Positions 56,669-64,000 of a stretch of 64,000 nucleotides of DNA are shown piece after piece. The stretch spans positions 94,647 to 158,646 of the forward strand of contig JAPPJZ010000033.1 of the NCBI GenBank assembly GCA_028874365.1, read 5' to 3'. The position numbers and the translations under genes are program-made. The notes below the pieces were generated by a model. The model searched no databases, was not told the origin of the DNA, and worked only from the letters and a program-made list of their open reading frames with translations. Position 1 is the first letter of the stretch, and every line of letters starts with the position of its first letter. This DNA comes from Chloroflexota bacterium (GTDB lineage: Bacteria; Chloroflexota; Dehalococcoidia; Bin125).

Positions 56669-57936
56669 GCTGTCGCCGCCTCAACGCTGGCGCGCAGAAT
56701 CGCAAGCCCGCGCTCAAGCTCCGCATCGTCGATTGTCAGCGGCGGCATCAGCTTGACCACATCCGATGCGGCCCCGCCCGATGTCTCCATCAACAGGCCG
56801 CGCTCAAACGCTGCACCGCAAATCCTCGATGCCAGACCCTCGATCGGTGTGTGCAGGCCCTGCAAGAACCCGCGACCGCGAACCGTCGCTCGCATTGATT
56901 CGTGCTCTGTCGCAATTGACTCCAGCTCTGCCCGGATCATTTCCGACTTGCGATGCACGTCCTCCGAGAGCGACTCATCCCCCCACCAGCTCAAGGCCTC
57001 AGCGGCCGTCACGAACGCCGCGTTGTTTCCGCGGAACGTCCCGTTGTGTTCCCCCGGCGACCAGATGTCAAGATCCGGTCGGATCAGCGTCAGCGACATC
57101 GGCAGGCCGCTGCCGGAGATCGATTTAGAGAGGCAGATCAGGTCCGGCTGGATCCCGGCCGGCTCGAAAGAGAAGAATGTACCCGTCCGGCCGCAGCCGG
57201 CCTGGATGTCGTCGACGATCAGCAGCACGTCGTGCCGCTTGCAGCACTCGGACAACCGCTGAAGCCAGCCGAAATCGGCCGAATACAACCCTCCCTCGCC
57301 CTGCACCGTCTCAACGATCACGCCGGCCACCGACGTCCCGTCGTCGGCCAGCATTGAGTCCAGCACCGAAATGGTGTCGACGTCGTCACCAAGCTCGCCG
57401 TCGTATGGAGCCGTGATCTGGTGTTCCAGGGGGATCCCCGCAGACTCCCGCTTGACCACGTTGCCGCTCAACGCCAACGCGCCCAGCGTCATCCCGTGAA
57501 AAGCGTTGGTGAACGAGACGATGTCCTGCCGCCCGGTGACCTTGCGCGCCAGCTTGAGTGAGGCTTCAACGGCGTTGGTCCCGGTCGGGCCGGGGAACAT
57601 CACCTTGTAGGACATCCCGCGCGGCTTGAGAATCACCTCGTTGAAACGCTCGAGAAAGTCGCGCTTGGCGGTCGTCGCCATGTCCAGCGAGTGGATGATC
57701 CCGTGCGAGCTCAGATATCGAGTCAGCGCCTCGATCATCGCGTCGTTGTTGTGCCCGTAGTTCAAGCCGCCGGCGCCGCAGAAGAAGTCGAGATACTCGC
57801 GCCCGTCCTCGTCCCACAGCGACGCGCCGTGCGCCCTCGACCAGACTGCCGGCCAGGCTCGTACATACGAACGAACCTCGGATTCCAGTTCCTCGAAGGC
57901 TTCAAGTCCGCTCATCGCTGACACACCAGAGACCAT
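56665..57936 (-). CDS. Class III aminotransferase, EctB-like (diaminobutyrate--2-oxoglutarate type)
   Basis: 423 residues. LESEVRSYVRAWPAVW and FCGAGGLNYGHNND near the N-terminus are the EctB pattern, and LICLSKSISGSGLPMSL holds the lysine expected to bind pyridoxal phosphate. EctB forms 2,4-diaminobutyrate in ectoine synthesis, but no ectA or ectC is present. The gene follows two amine oxidases on the same strand, so it may instead serve diamine or amino acid breakdown. Start ATG 57936 has a GAGGG upstream; ATG 57915 would fit the family N-terminus as well. Confidence 0.88.
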   Translation of the reverse strand: MVSGVSAMSGLEAFEELESEVRSYVRAWPAVWSRAHGASLWDEDGREYLDFFCGAGGLNYGHNNDAMIEALTRYLSSHGIIHSLDMATTAKRDFLERFNEVILKPRGMSYKVMFPGPTGTNAVEASLKLARKVTGRQDIVSFTNAFHGMTLGALALSGNVVKRESAGIPLEHQITAPYDGELGDDVDTISVLDSMLADDGTSVAGVIVETVQGEGGLYSADFGWLQRLSECCKRHDVLLIVDDIQAGCGRTGTFFSFEPAGIQPDLICLSKSISGSGLPMSLTLIRPDLDIWSPGEHNGTFRGNNAAFVTAAEALSWWGDESLSEDVHRKSEMIRAELESIATEHESMRATVRGRGFLQGLHTPIEGLASRICGAAFERGLLMETSGGAASDVVKLMPPLTIDDAELERGLAILRASVEAATA

Positions 57937-58031
57937 CCACGACCCTCACAATCAGGCACCCCGCCAGAGGCCACTACCCCCACTATGCCCGATTTCCAGG
58001 TCAACGTCCCGTGCTGCTCGGTCACTTGTTG

Positions 58032-59990
58032 CTAGCCGTGACCGCTGTGCGAGTGATGCGCGTGATTGTCAGTCCCGCGCCCGAAATCATGTTCACAATG
58101 GTCTGGCGGCGGAACGTCGAGGCCGGGATTGCGGTCGAAGAACCCCCAAGGCTTCAGGTTGAATCCGGCCCGTTGGACCGGCATCACCGGCCAGTCTTCC
58201 GGACGTACGAGATGGTTCATTCCCACGGTGTACCAGAGCACGACGTCGGCCTGTTGCAGGGGTCGATTGGCATCGATCCACCGCGGAATCCCCAGGCCGG
58301 GCTCGCTCTGTGCCGGATAGTCGCCAGCCGGATAGCGCTGCATGGGATCGTATGAGGTGACCCAGAGCTGCTTGCGTGCAAAGGCGGCGCGCTGCGCGAT
58401 CACCGAGCGCTCGTCGGCCATCATCGAGACCGTTTCGCCCGGGGTCAGGACGTAGGCCGGCGGCTCGCCGATCGGATTGGTGACCCCGTCATTCGCGATC
58501 CGCCAATGTCGAGCTGCGAACGAGTTGACCTGTCGACCGCTGTGCGACTCGTCCACGATCGGCGTCGCCTGAGCAGTGAACGTGTTGTGATAGGGATTCG
58601 CCTCCCCGAGCGGCAACGGCACCGTGTCCACCTCGTAGACCGTGTTCCGCGGACCGTCGACCTCCATGTCTAGCCGGAAGCTGAGGAAGTGCTGGTGATG
58701 CACACCGGCGAGCCGTGGACCAATCTTGTGCCGAGTGACCTGTGGATCATCGTCCTCGATCGCCATCGTCTGCACGATGCCTGTCGCCTTGACTTCGTGT
58801 TCCCAGGAGCCGCCCTGGTAGAAGTACCAGTAGAAGCCGTAGTCGTAGTTGTCGACCGTCGCGATCGTCGAGACCACCAGCCGCCGAGAGCGCCGCAACC
58901 ACGACTGCGTGCCCCGCTCGTCAGGGTGCCGGTAGGTGTGCTTCCAGAGCAGCCCGGCGTCCTCCTCGTGGATGCAGATCGCATTCTCGATGGTTCGCGC
59001 TCCGCCGCGCTCGTCCGTGACGACGCCGTCGAGGTAGACAATCTCCCCGAGACAGTCGCAGCCCAGTTCCAGTGAGTTGACCAGCCGTCCGATCCCACAC
59101 TCACCCGAGTCGAACGCGTTCTTGAAGTAATGCCCAACCGAGGCATCGCCGTAGGGCACAACCATCTCGGCCAACGATGCGCGGTAACAGATCGGCCGCA
59201 GACGACCACCGTCTTCATAGCCAATCTTGTGCAGCACGAGTCCTTCGCGCGGATGCAGGGAGACCCGCATCTGCCAGTTCTGCCAGCGCAGCAGATGGCC
59301 TTCGAGGCTGAATGACGGTCCGTCCGGCTGGACGATATCGAGCGGTCTCAGATCCTCGCGGTGCAGCCCGCCGTGATCGTGGTCAAAGCGCAGGGAGGAA
59401 GCGGGTGGTATCGGCGAGGGTTCGTCAACGACTTCCAGGACTCGATCTTCCGCGAGGTCGACAATCGCGATCAGACCCTCGACCGGTCGTCCATAGGCAT
59501 TGTCGTCCGGTTCGTCGCGCAGATAGACGATGCCTTTGAGGATGCGGTGCTGCCTCTCCCATTTGGTGCCAAAGTTGCCGGTCGGCCAGAGGTGAAGGAA
59601 GGACAGGGCGATCTGCTCGTCATTGAGACCGCGACCGCGCATCGCCGATCGCCAACCCGCGTCGTCGCGGATCGCTGCTTCGGCTCGTGCGTACTCCTCG
59701 AACAGCGCAGGTGGTTGGACGTCAGGACGGTCGGTCACCGAAGTGACCGCGCCTGCGCCGAGGTCCACCACGACCTCGGTCGTCAGGCCCGAATCGATGT
59801 CAATGCAGACCCCCTCCGCGCAGCGCGGCGGCTCCGCGGCGCCCTTTGCCGGCTCGAGCGCGGCGACCAACAGAAAGCGCAACGACGCGGGCGAGCCGAG
59901 GTGCTCGCTGATGATCGTGGATGCGCGAATGATCTCATCGGCCGACAGCGGGTCGAGCGGATGAGTCCGCGTAGCAGCTTCCGTGACCAC
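58032..59990 (-). CDS. Copper-containing primary-amine oxidase with His-rich tail
   Basis: 652 residues from GTG 59990, with GAGGAAC upstream. Tyr382 in VDNYDYGFYW is the residue expected to become topaquinone. The copper ligands should include the two His of HHQHFLSFRLDMEVDG. The enzyme turns primary amines into aldehydes with release of ammonia and hydrogen peroxide. No signal peptide is seen. The last ~20 residues hold about eight His and end HHSHSGHG, a likely metal-binding tail. It is 20 bases downstream of a paralogue and upstream of the aminotransferase gene. Confidence 0.95.
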   Translation of the reverse strand: MVTEAATRTHPLDPLSADEIIRASTIISEHLGSPASLRFLLVAALEPAKGAAEPPRCAEGVCIDIDSGLTTEVVVDLGAGAVTSVTDRPDVQPPALFEEYARAEAAIRDDAGWRSAMRGRGLNDEQIALSFLHLWPTGNFGTKWERQHRILKGIVYLRDEPDDNAYGRPVEGLIAIVDLAEDRVLEVVDEPSPIPPASSLRFDHDHGGLHREDLRPLDIVQPDGPSFSLEGHLLRWQNWQMRVSLHPREGLVLHKIGYEDGGRLRPICYRASLAEMVVPYGDASVGHYFKNAFDSGECGIGRLVNSLELGCDCLGEIVYLDGVVTDERGGARTIENAICIHEEDAGLLWKHTYRHPDERGTQSWLRRSRRLVVSTIATVDNYDYGFYWYFYQGGSWEHEVKATGIVQTMAIEDDDPQVTRHKIGPRLAGVHHQHFLSFRLDMEVDGPRNTVYEVDTVPLPLGEANPYHNTFTAQATPIVDESHSGRQVNSFAARHWRIANDGVTNPIGEPPAYVLTPGETVSMMADERSVIAQRAAFARKQLWVTSYDPMQRYPAGDYPAQSEPGLGIPRWIDANRPLQQADVVLWYTVGMNHLVRPEDWPVMPVQRAGFNLKPWGFFDRNPGLDVPPPDHCEHDFGRGTDNHAHHSHSGHG

Positions 59991-60010
59991 CGACGTTCCT
60001 CGTTGCGGTC

Positions 60011-61999
60011 TTAGCTGTGACCGTTGTGGCCGACGTGGTTCGAGTGCTCGTGGCCCCCGTGATCCATGTCGTGCGCGCAGTGGTCGGGAGCCGGCAGGTC
60101 GAGCGCCGGGTTGTGCTCGAAGAAGCCCGCCGGTCGCAGCTTGAACCCGCTGCGATGCACCGGCGCAACGGGCCAGTCCTCCGGCACCACGATGTGGTTC
60201 ATCCCCACCGTGTACCAGAGCACGACGTCCTCATCGGCGATCTCGCGATCGGCCGCGGTCCAGGCGGGGATGCCTTCGCCGGGCAGACTTTGATTCGGAT
60301 AGTCGCCCGCAGGGTAGAACTCCGAATCGTCGTACGGCGTCACCCAGAGCTGTTTCTGCGTGAATCCGGCCCGACCGTGAACTGCCGCATCCGGACCGGC
60401 CATCATTGCGACCGTCTCGCCGGGGACCAGCAGATAGGCCGGCGCGTGACCGACGTGATTCACCTTGTTGGTGTTGGCGATCCGCCAGTGACGCGCCGAG
60501 GCCGCGTTGACCACGCCCTCGCCGTCGGTCTCGCTCAGCAGCGGCTTCGCAACCGCGGTGAAGGCGTTGTTGTAGGGATTCTCGGGACCCGCCGGCAACG
60601 GCTGCGTGTCCACCTGGTAGACCGTGTTCGTCCCCCCATCAACCTCCATGTCCATGCGGAAGCAGAGGAAGTGCTGATGAATCGGCGCGGCCAGCCCGGG
60701 GGCGATCATGTGACGCGTGATCTGCGGGTCGTCGGGGTCGGCGGCGATCGTCTGCACGATGCCCGTCGCTTTGACTTCCTGCTCCCACGAGCCGTCCGGG
60801 TAGAACATCCAGTAGAAGCCGTAGTCGTAGTTGCCGACCGTCGCAATTGCCGACACGACCAGCCGCCGCGTGCGCCGCACCTCCGAGACCGGGATGTCGT
60901 TCTCGGTTCGAGTGTGCTTCCAGTTGATGCCGAAGTCTTCTTCGTGGATGCAGATCGCGTTCTTGATCGTGCGCGAGCCGCCGAACTCGTTGGTCACCTG
61001 ACCGTCCAGGTAGACGATCTCGCCAAGGCAGTCGCAGCCCAGCTCGAGCGAATTGCTCAACCGGCCCAGCCCGCCGACCTCGCCCGAGTCGAACGCGTTC
61101 TTGAAGTACTGCGTCGGCGACGCGTCGCCGTACGGCACGACCATCTCGGTCATCGACGCCCGGTAGCAGATCGGCCGCAGCTCGCCGTCGTCGTTGTAGG
61201 CGATCTGGTGCAGCACCAGTCCCTCGCGCGGGTGCAGCGAGACGCGCATCTGCCACTTCTGCCACGACAGCAGGTGACCGTCCAGCGTGAACGAGACCCC
61301 ATCGGGCTGAACGATGTCGAGTGCCTGCAGCCCCTCGCGCGGCGTAATGTCGTTGTAGCGATAGTCGAGCGACGTCTCGGGCGGCGGAGGACCGGGCTCG
61401 TCGACCACGTCAATCACCTTGTTCGCCACCAGGTCAACCACCGCCATCACGTGCTCAATCGGCCGGCCGTAGCCGTTCGACTCCTCCGAGTCACGCAGGT
61501 AAGAGATCGCCTTGAGCGTGCGGTGCTCGTTCTCCCACGCAGTGCCAAAGTTGCCACCCGGCCAGGGGTCGATCTGGATCAGCTCAATCTGCTCGTCCGA
61601 GTAGCCACGCTTCTTCATCGCTGCGAGCCAGCGCGAGTCCGAGCGAACCGCCTCCACTGCCCGGCCAAACTCCTCCATCAGAGGGAACGGCTGCTGCCCC
61701 TCCAGCGGAGTCCAGCGAACCACGGACTCCGAACCGAGGTCGACCACACACTCGACCGAATCCCCGGTCGTGATGTCATGCAGCAAGACCAGAGCCAGCC
61801 GCGCAATCGCGTCCCCGTCGGAGAATCCGCGGACCACATCCTTGGCCGGCTCGTCCAGAGCCACCAGGGGGAATCGCCAGCCATCGCGAGGCGAGTGCGA
61901 CGAAGCAATTTGGGAAGCCGCCGAAATCTCATCAGCAGTCAAAGGGTCAAGCGGATGTGTCACGCCAACCGGCGTCGTGGGTCGTGTCTCAGTGACCAT
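60011..61999 (-). CDS. Copper-containing primary-amine oxidase with His-rich tail (paralogue)
   Basis: 662 residues from ATG 61999, preceded by AGGAGAC; longer upstream readings run into the repeat-bearing leader. Tyr391 in VGNYDYGFYWMF is the topaquinone precursor, and IHQHFLCFRMDMEVDG the copper-ligand region. The C-terminal ~24 residues hold about eight His (DHCAHDMDHGGHEHSNH and on). It heads the run of two amine oxidases and the aminotransferase. Differences between the two oxidases suggest different amine substrates, but which ones cannot be said. Confidence 0.95.
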   Translation of the reverse strand: MVTETRPTTPVGVTHPLDPLTADEISAASQIASSHSPRDGWRFPLVALDEPAKDVVRGFSDGDAIARLALVLLHDITTGDSVECVVDLGSESVVRWTPLEGQQPFPLMEEFGRAVEAVRSDSRWLAAMKKRGYSDEQIELIQIDPWPGGNFGTAWENEHRTLKAISYLRDSEESNGYGRPIEHVMAVVDLVANKVIDVVDEPGPPPPETSLDYRYNDITPREGLQALDIVQPDGVSFTLDGHLLSWQKWQMRVSLHPREGLVLHQIAYNDDGELRPICYRASMTEMVVPYGDASPTQYFKNAFDSGEVGGLGRLSNSLELGCDCLGEIVYLDGQVTNEFGGSRTIKNAICIHEEDFGINWKHTRTENDIPVSEVRRTRRLVVSAIATVGNYDYGFYWMFYPDGSWEQEVKATGIVQTIAADPDDPQITRHMIAPGLAAPIHQHFLCFRMDMEVDGGTNTVYQVDTQPLPAGPENPYNNAFTAVAKPLLSETDGEGVVNAASARHWRIANTNKVNHVGHAPAYLLVPGETVAMMAGPDAAVHGRAGFTQKQLWVTPYDDSEFYPAGDYPNQSLPGEGIPAWTAADREIADEDVVLWYTVGMNHIVVPEDWPVAPVHRSGFKLRPAGFFEHNPALDLPAPDHCAHDMDHGGHEHSNHVGHNGHS

Positions 62000-62123
62000 G
62001 AGTTGTCTCCTGTTGGGTGGTCTTGAATGGAGGGTACCGGACGCTGATTGGACTGTTGGGCGGTGAAAATCTGGGCGATTGGACAGAGTGTGCTGTTCTG
62101 GACAGGGTTCTGTGGCGTGAGGA

Positions 62124-62153
62124 GTGCAGATTTGTCCAGATGAGTCCAGATTG
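62124..62153. repeat. 10-bp-phased direct repeats (locus 4)
   Basis: GTGCAGATTT, GTCCAGATGA and GTCCAGATTG follow one another at exact 10-base spacing, with a weaker unit beyond. On the minus strand, the sense of the amine oxidase gene, they read CAATCTGGAC, TCATCTGGAC and AAATCTGCAC. The unit is nearly identical to that of locus 1 at 6218, 56 kb away. Confidence 0.75.
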
Positions 62154-62393
62154 TTCTCGAATTCCTGCTGATTCGTCCGCATGGTTCCACGAGCGTTCAG
62201 GAGACTTAGGGAGTCTCTTAACTTGTAGGTCTCGGTTCGGCATCGCATCCCGCCTGGCTCTCGACAGCGGTCTCAACCGATTGTGTACGGACAGATGTTC
62301 TGCGTGAGTCTCGCAGCTTCCACACGCTACAGACACACCGGGTTTGTGCCTAGGCCAGCAGAGGTAACGAGGTGAACGAGTGACGGCAATGCA

Positions 62394-62424
62394 AAAGAGG
62401 GCGGGCCAATCGGCCCGCCCTCTT
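62394..62424 (-). terminator. Intrinsic terminator of the binding-protein-like gene
   Basis: AAGAGGGCGGGCC (62395-62407) and GGCCCGCCCTCTT (62412-62424) form a perfect 13-bp stem with a 4-base loop. Read on the minus strand it begins 23 bases after the stop of the gene ending at 62447 and runs into TTTT, the layout of a Rho-independent terminator. Confidence 0.88.
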
Positions 62425-62446
62425 GTGTTGCTGTCCCGGTTGGTTG

Positions 62447-63727
62447 CTACTCGGGGCAGAACTCTGAGACCAGTTGGGCGGCGTACTGTCGGGCCAGGGC
62501 GCAGGCCTGGGCTCTCCAGCCGGGCGGGAAGTTGCTGACGTACGCCTGGTTGAGGACCACCGGGCGAATCAACATGGTCGTCGTCGCCTGGGCCTGAGTG
62601 GCCGACAGGGCAAGTAGCGCGCGGGCAGCAGGGTTCGCGTCTACATTCTTCAGCGCCAGTAGCACATGTGTCGCTTGCTCCTGGGAGCCGTCGGCGATGG
62701 CGAACAGCAGGTCGCCGTCGTCAACAAGGAACGGCGCTGCCACTGCCGCCCCGATCACGCCGACTTTGGCATCGCTCTGGATGAAGGAGACTGTCCCGGT
62801 GGCCGTTTGAGTCAACGCGCCATTGAGGACCAGGACGCCCGCGGCCTCGTTCGCCATGATGGCCGAGGCAATCGCAGTGCCCGCAGCGACGTGATGGGCC
62901 TGGTCTGTCAGATCGCCGGCAGGAAGCTGAATCCGCTCCACAGTGCCGTCATAGCTGCTCTCGAGACCGTCGCAGCGGTCGCTGAGGCCGATGTTCACCG
63001 GCTCGTGTTGCACGCAGAGGACGGTGCCGGTCACACCAGCGGCATTGAACTCGGCTCCGGCCAATGAACCGGCAGCTCGGTCATGCAAACCGTAGTGAAC
63101 CGTCGAGCCGACGAGCCCGGCGACATCCGCGCCGGAGTTGAACGTAATCAGGAAGGCGCGGCCGCGTGCTGCCACCAGCGAATCGCGCAAACCGTCGAAG
63201 TCAGAGATCGTTGAGGCAATGCCGAGCGCGCCACGCTCAACGCAGTCGTCAATCGCGGCAGCGTGCGCGACGACATCCGGCTCGCCCTTCACCTCTACGT
63301 TGGTCAGTCCAAGCGCAGCGGCGGTGCTGGCTGCCGCCTGGTTGAATGCGAACCAGAAGGGATCGGTTTCGGCTCCGTGGTGAACGACACAGTACAACTC
63401 CGCCGCACCGTCGCCCGACGGCATCGAGCCGAGCGGCATGCCACCGTCGGCCATCGCCGACGCAGCGCCCACGCTCACCGGCGAGGACGCGCGCCACTCG
63501 CCGGTCACGCCGGCGGGCAGGAAGCGAGCCCTCGGAAGTTGCCGGTCGCCCCAGCCGCCGTCGGCCTCTCGCTGCTGCACGGCGACCTCTACCCGGCCGT
63601 CGTCGTGCCGCTGCACCGCGACGCGCACTTCTGTTTCGCCGCTCTGCGCCGCATACACCGCGCCCGCGACGATCCCAATCACGGCCAGGAGGGCCAGGCA
63701 GCACAATCGCCACTTGTCTCGCAACAT
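62447..63727 (-). CDS. Secreted periplasmic-binding-protein-like protein with N-terminal shared module (paralogue)
   Basis: 426 residues from ATG 63727. An N-terminal hydrophobic segment (LALLAVIGIVAGAVYA) suggests export. Residues ~32-86 carry the shared module: RHDDGRVEVAVQQ, then LPRARFLP, then WRASSPVSV. The rest resembles RbsB-type sugar-binding proteins and the protein at 52935: FLITFNSGADVAG and NIGLSDRCDGLESSY. Four further cysteines, including FCPE at the end, could form disulfides. There are no transporter genes beside it, so its ligand and partner are unknown. A strong terminator follows. Confidence 0.82.
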   Translation of the reverse strand: MLRDKWRLCCLALLAVIGIVAGAVYAAQSGETEVRVAVQRHDDGRVEVAVQQREADGGWGDRQLPRARFLPAGVTGEWRASSPVSVGAASAMADGGMPLGSMPSGDGAAELYCVVHHGAETDPFWFAFNQAAASTAAALGLTNVEVKGEPDVVAHAAAIDDCVERGALGIASTISDFDGLRDSLVAARGRAFLITFNSGADVAGLVGSTVHYGLHDRAAGSLAGAEFNAAGVTGTVLCVQHEPVNIGLSDRCDGLESSYDGTVERIQLPAGDLTDQAHHVAAGTAIASAIMANEAAGVLVLNGALTQTATGTVSFIQSDAKVGVIGAAVAAPFLVDDGDLLFAIADGSQEQATHVLLALKNVDANPAARALLALSATQAQATTTMLIRPVVLNQAYVSNFPPGWRAQACALARQYAAQLVSEFCPE

Positions 63728-64000
63728 GTCGTCTCCCCATGTCGTCTAGATGTGATGATTTCCATCTCCTGCGATAGATCATCATCGAAGGAAGACTAGA
63801 TGTCTCGATGCACACACGCAAAAGCCAGAGCGAGCACCGCCGAACCCGCAGCCAGTTCTCGCCCGTCGGCTATGTCAGGACCGTTAAACGGTGGAGGGCG
63901 GGCCATCGGGCCCCCCCCCCCGAACGCCCCCGACCCCCAGGCGGCCACAGCGGGCACAAAGCACGGGCCCCGCGGGGGGGAAAAAGCCAGGGCCCCCCCC
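63728..64000. other. Upstream region and probable low-quality window end
   Basis: The first part is the leader of the gene starting at 63727. An interrupted palindrome ACCGTT-A-AACGGT lies at 63880-63892. From 63911 on there are homopolymer runs (11 C, 7-8 C, 7-8 G, 5 A) and no gene-like sequence. A hairpin arm GGAGGGCGGGCC at 63893-63904, followed by ATC and GGGCCC, points to a terminator-like stem whose second arm is corrupted. Confidence 0.6.

Larger units (their letters stand above)
62000..62446. other. 447-base intergenic region upstream of the amine oxidase operon
   Basis: It separates the minus-strand amine oxidase gene from the minus-strand gene ending at 62447. It holds the phased repeat at 62124-62153, a small stem-loop GAGACT/AGTCTC at 62201-62217, and the terminator at 62394-62424. 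I see no gene; the short reading frames here lack ribosome binding sites and family features. Confidence 0.6.

Noticed and set aside
56665..57936. Ectoine biosynthesis locus
   Set aside because: Only an ectB-like gene is present; the neighbours are amine oxidases and an amide hydrolase, with no ectA, ectC or ectD.
60017..62026. 669-residue open frame on the plus strand
   Set aside because: Antisense to the amine oxidase with topaquinone and copper motifs; the plus-strand product has a shadow-like composition and no ribosome binding site.
62161..62340. Possible small RNA or tRNA gene in the intergenic region
   Set aside because: A short stem-loop and GGTTCGG are present, but no cloverleaf with acceptor and anticodon arms can be drawn.

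Overview
The window is about 64 kb of high-GC bacterial chromosome. GTG starts are frequent, genes are tightly packed and neighbouring genes often share ATGA, GTGA or TGATG junctions. The gene mix suggests a member of the Chloroflexota, perhaps Dehalococcoidia or SAR202-like: tandem P450s with a small ferredoxin, luciferase-like and UlaG-like enzymes, lipoproteins with Gln-rich linkers, copper amine oxidases, a tlyA-nadK-recN block and a non-classical succinate dehydrogenase. This is an inference from gene content, and a high-GC actinobacterium is not excluded. I found no tRNA, rRNA, CRISPR array, prophage or insertion sequence.

Layout: 1-3129 holds three tandem P450 paralogues, the first cut by the window edge. 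3149-9594 holds two large secreted trypsin-like proteins, one with an apparent one-base frameshift, and a decayed 3' remnant of a third copy between them. 9599-18311 is a minus-strand run, read leuS, scpA, ribF, tyrS, an aspartyl-protease-like gene, its Asn-substituted paralogue, a metallo-hydrolase, a luciferase-like oxidoreductase and a ferredoxin; part of it was tandemly duplicated. 18383-24648 carries purE-def-cca and yajC-secD-secF. 24656-30696 holds selB, a quinone oxidoreductase, hemW and aspS. 30770-34785 is a peptide-type ABC importer without ATPases. 34859-43110 carries tig-clpP-clpX and then tlyA-nadK-recN-GNAT-Nudix. 43203-47003 encodes a class E-like succinate dehydrogenase with an HdrB-type third subunit. 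47199-51273 is a second ATPase-less peptide importer on the minus strand. 51392-63727 is accessory: YbaK, a PanE-like reductase, two binding-protein-like secreted paralogues, a penicillin-acylase-family hydrolase, an EctB-like aminotransferase and two copper amine oxidases. The last ~100 bases look like low-quality sequence.

How the parts may fit together: the [3Fe-4S]-type ferredoxin is a plausible electron donor for the P450s. The amine oxidases, aminotransferase, amide hydrolase and two peptide importers suggest use of amines, amides and peptides as carbon and nitrogen sources. The housekeeping blocks cover translation, nascent-chain handling, protein export and proteolysis.

The most unusual signals are: (i) a ~55-residue module shared by the two protease-like proteins and the two binding-protein-like proteins; (ii) the pairing of an intact protease domain with a degenerate one, in duplicate; (iii) an Asp/Asn pair of retropepsin-like proteins inside a tandem duplication that left a 12-codon fossil of the hydrolase gene; (iv) exactly 10-bp-phased direct repeats at four intergenic loci; (v) a hairpin that would hide the hydrolase ribosome binding site; and (vi) a LysM-like insertion in an ABC permease.
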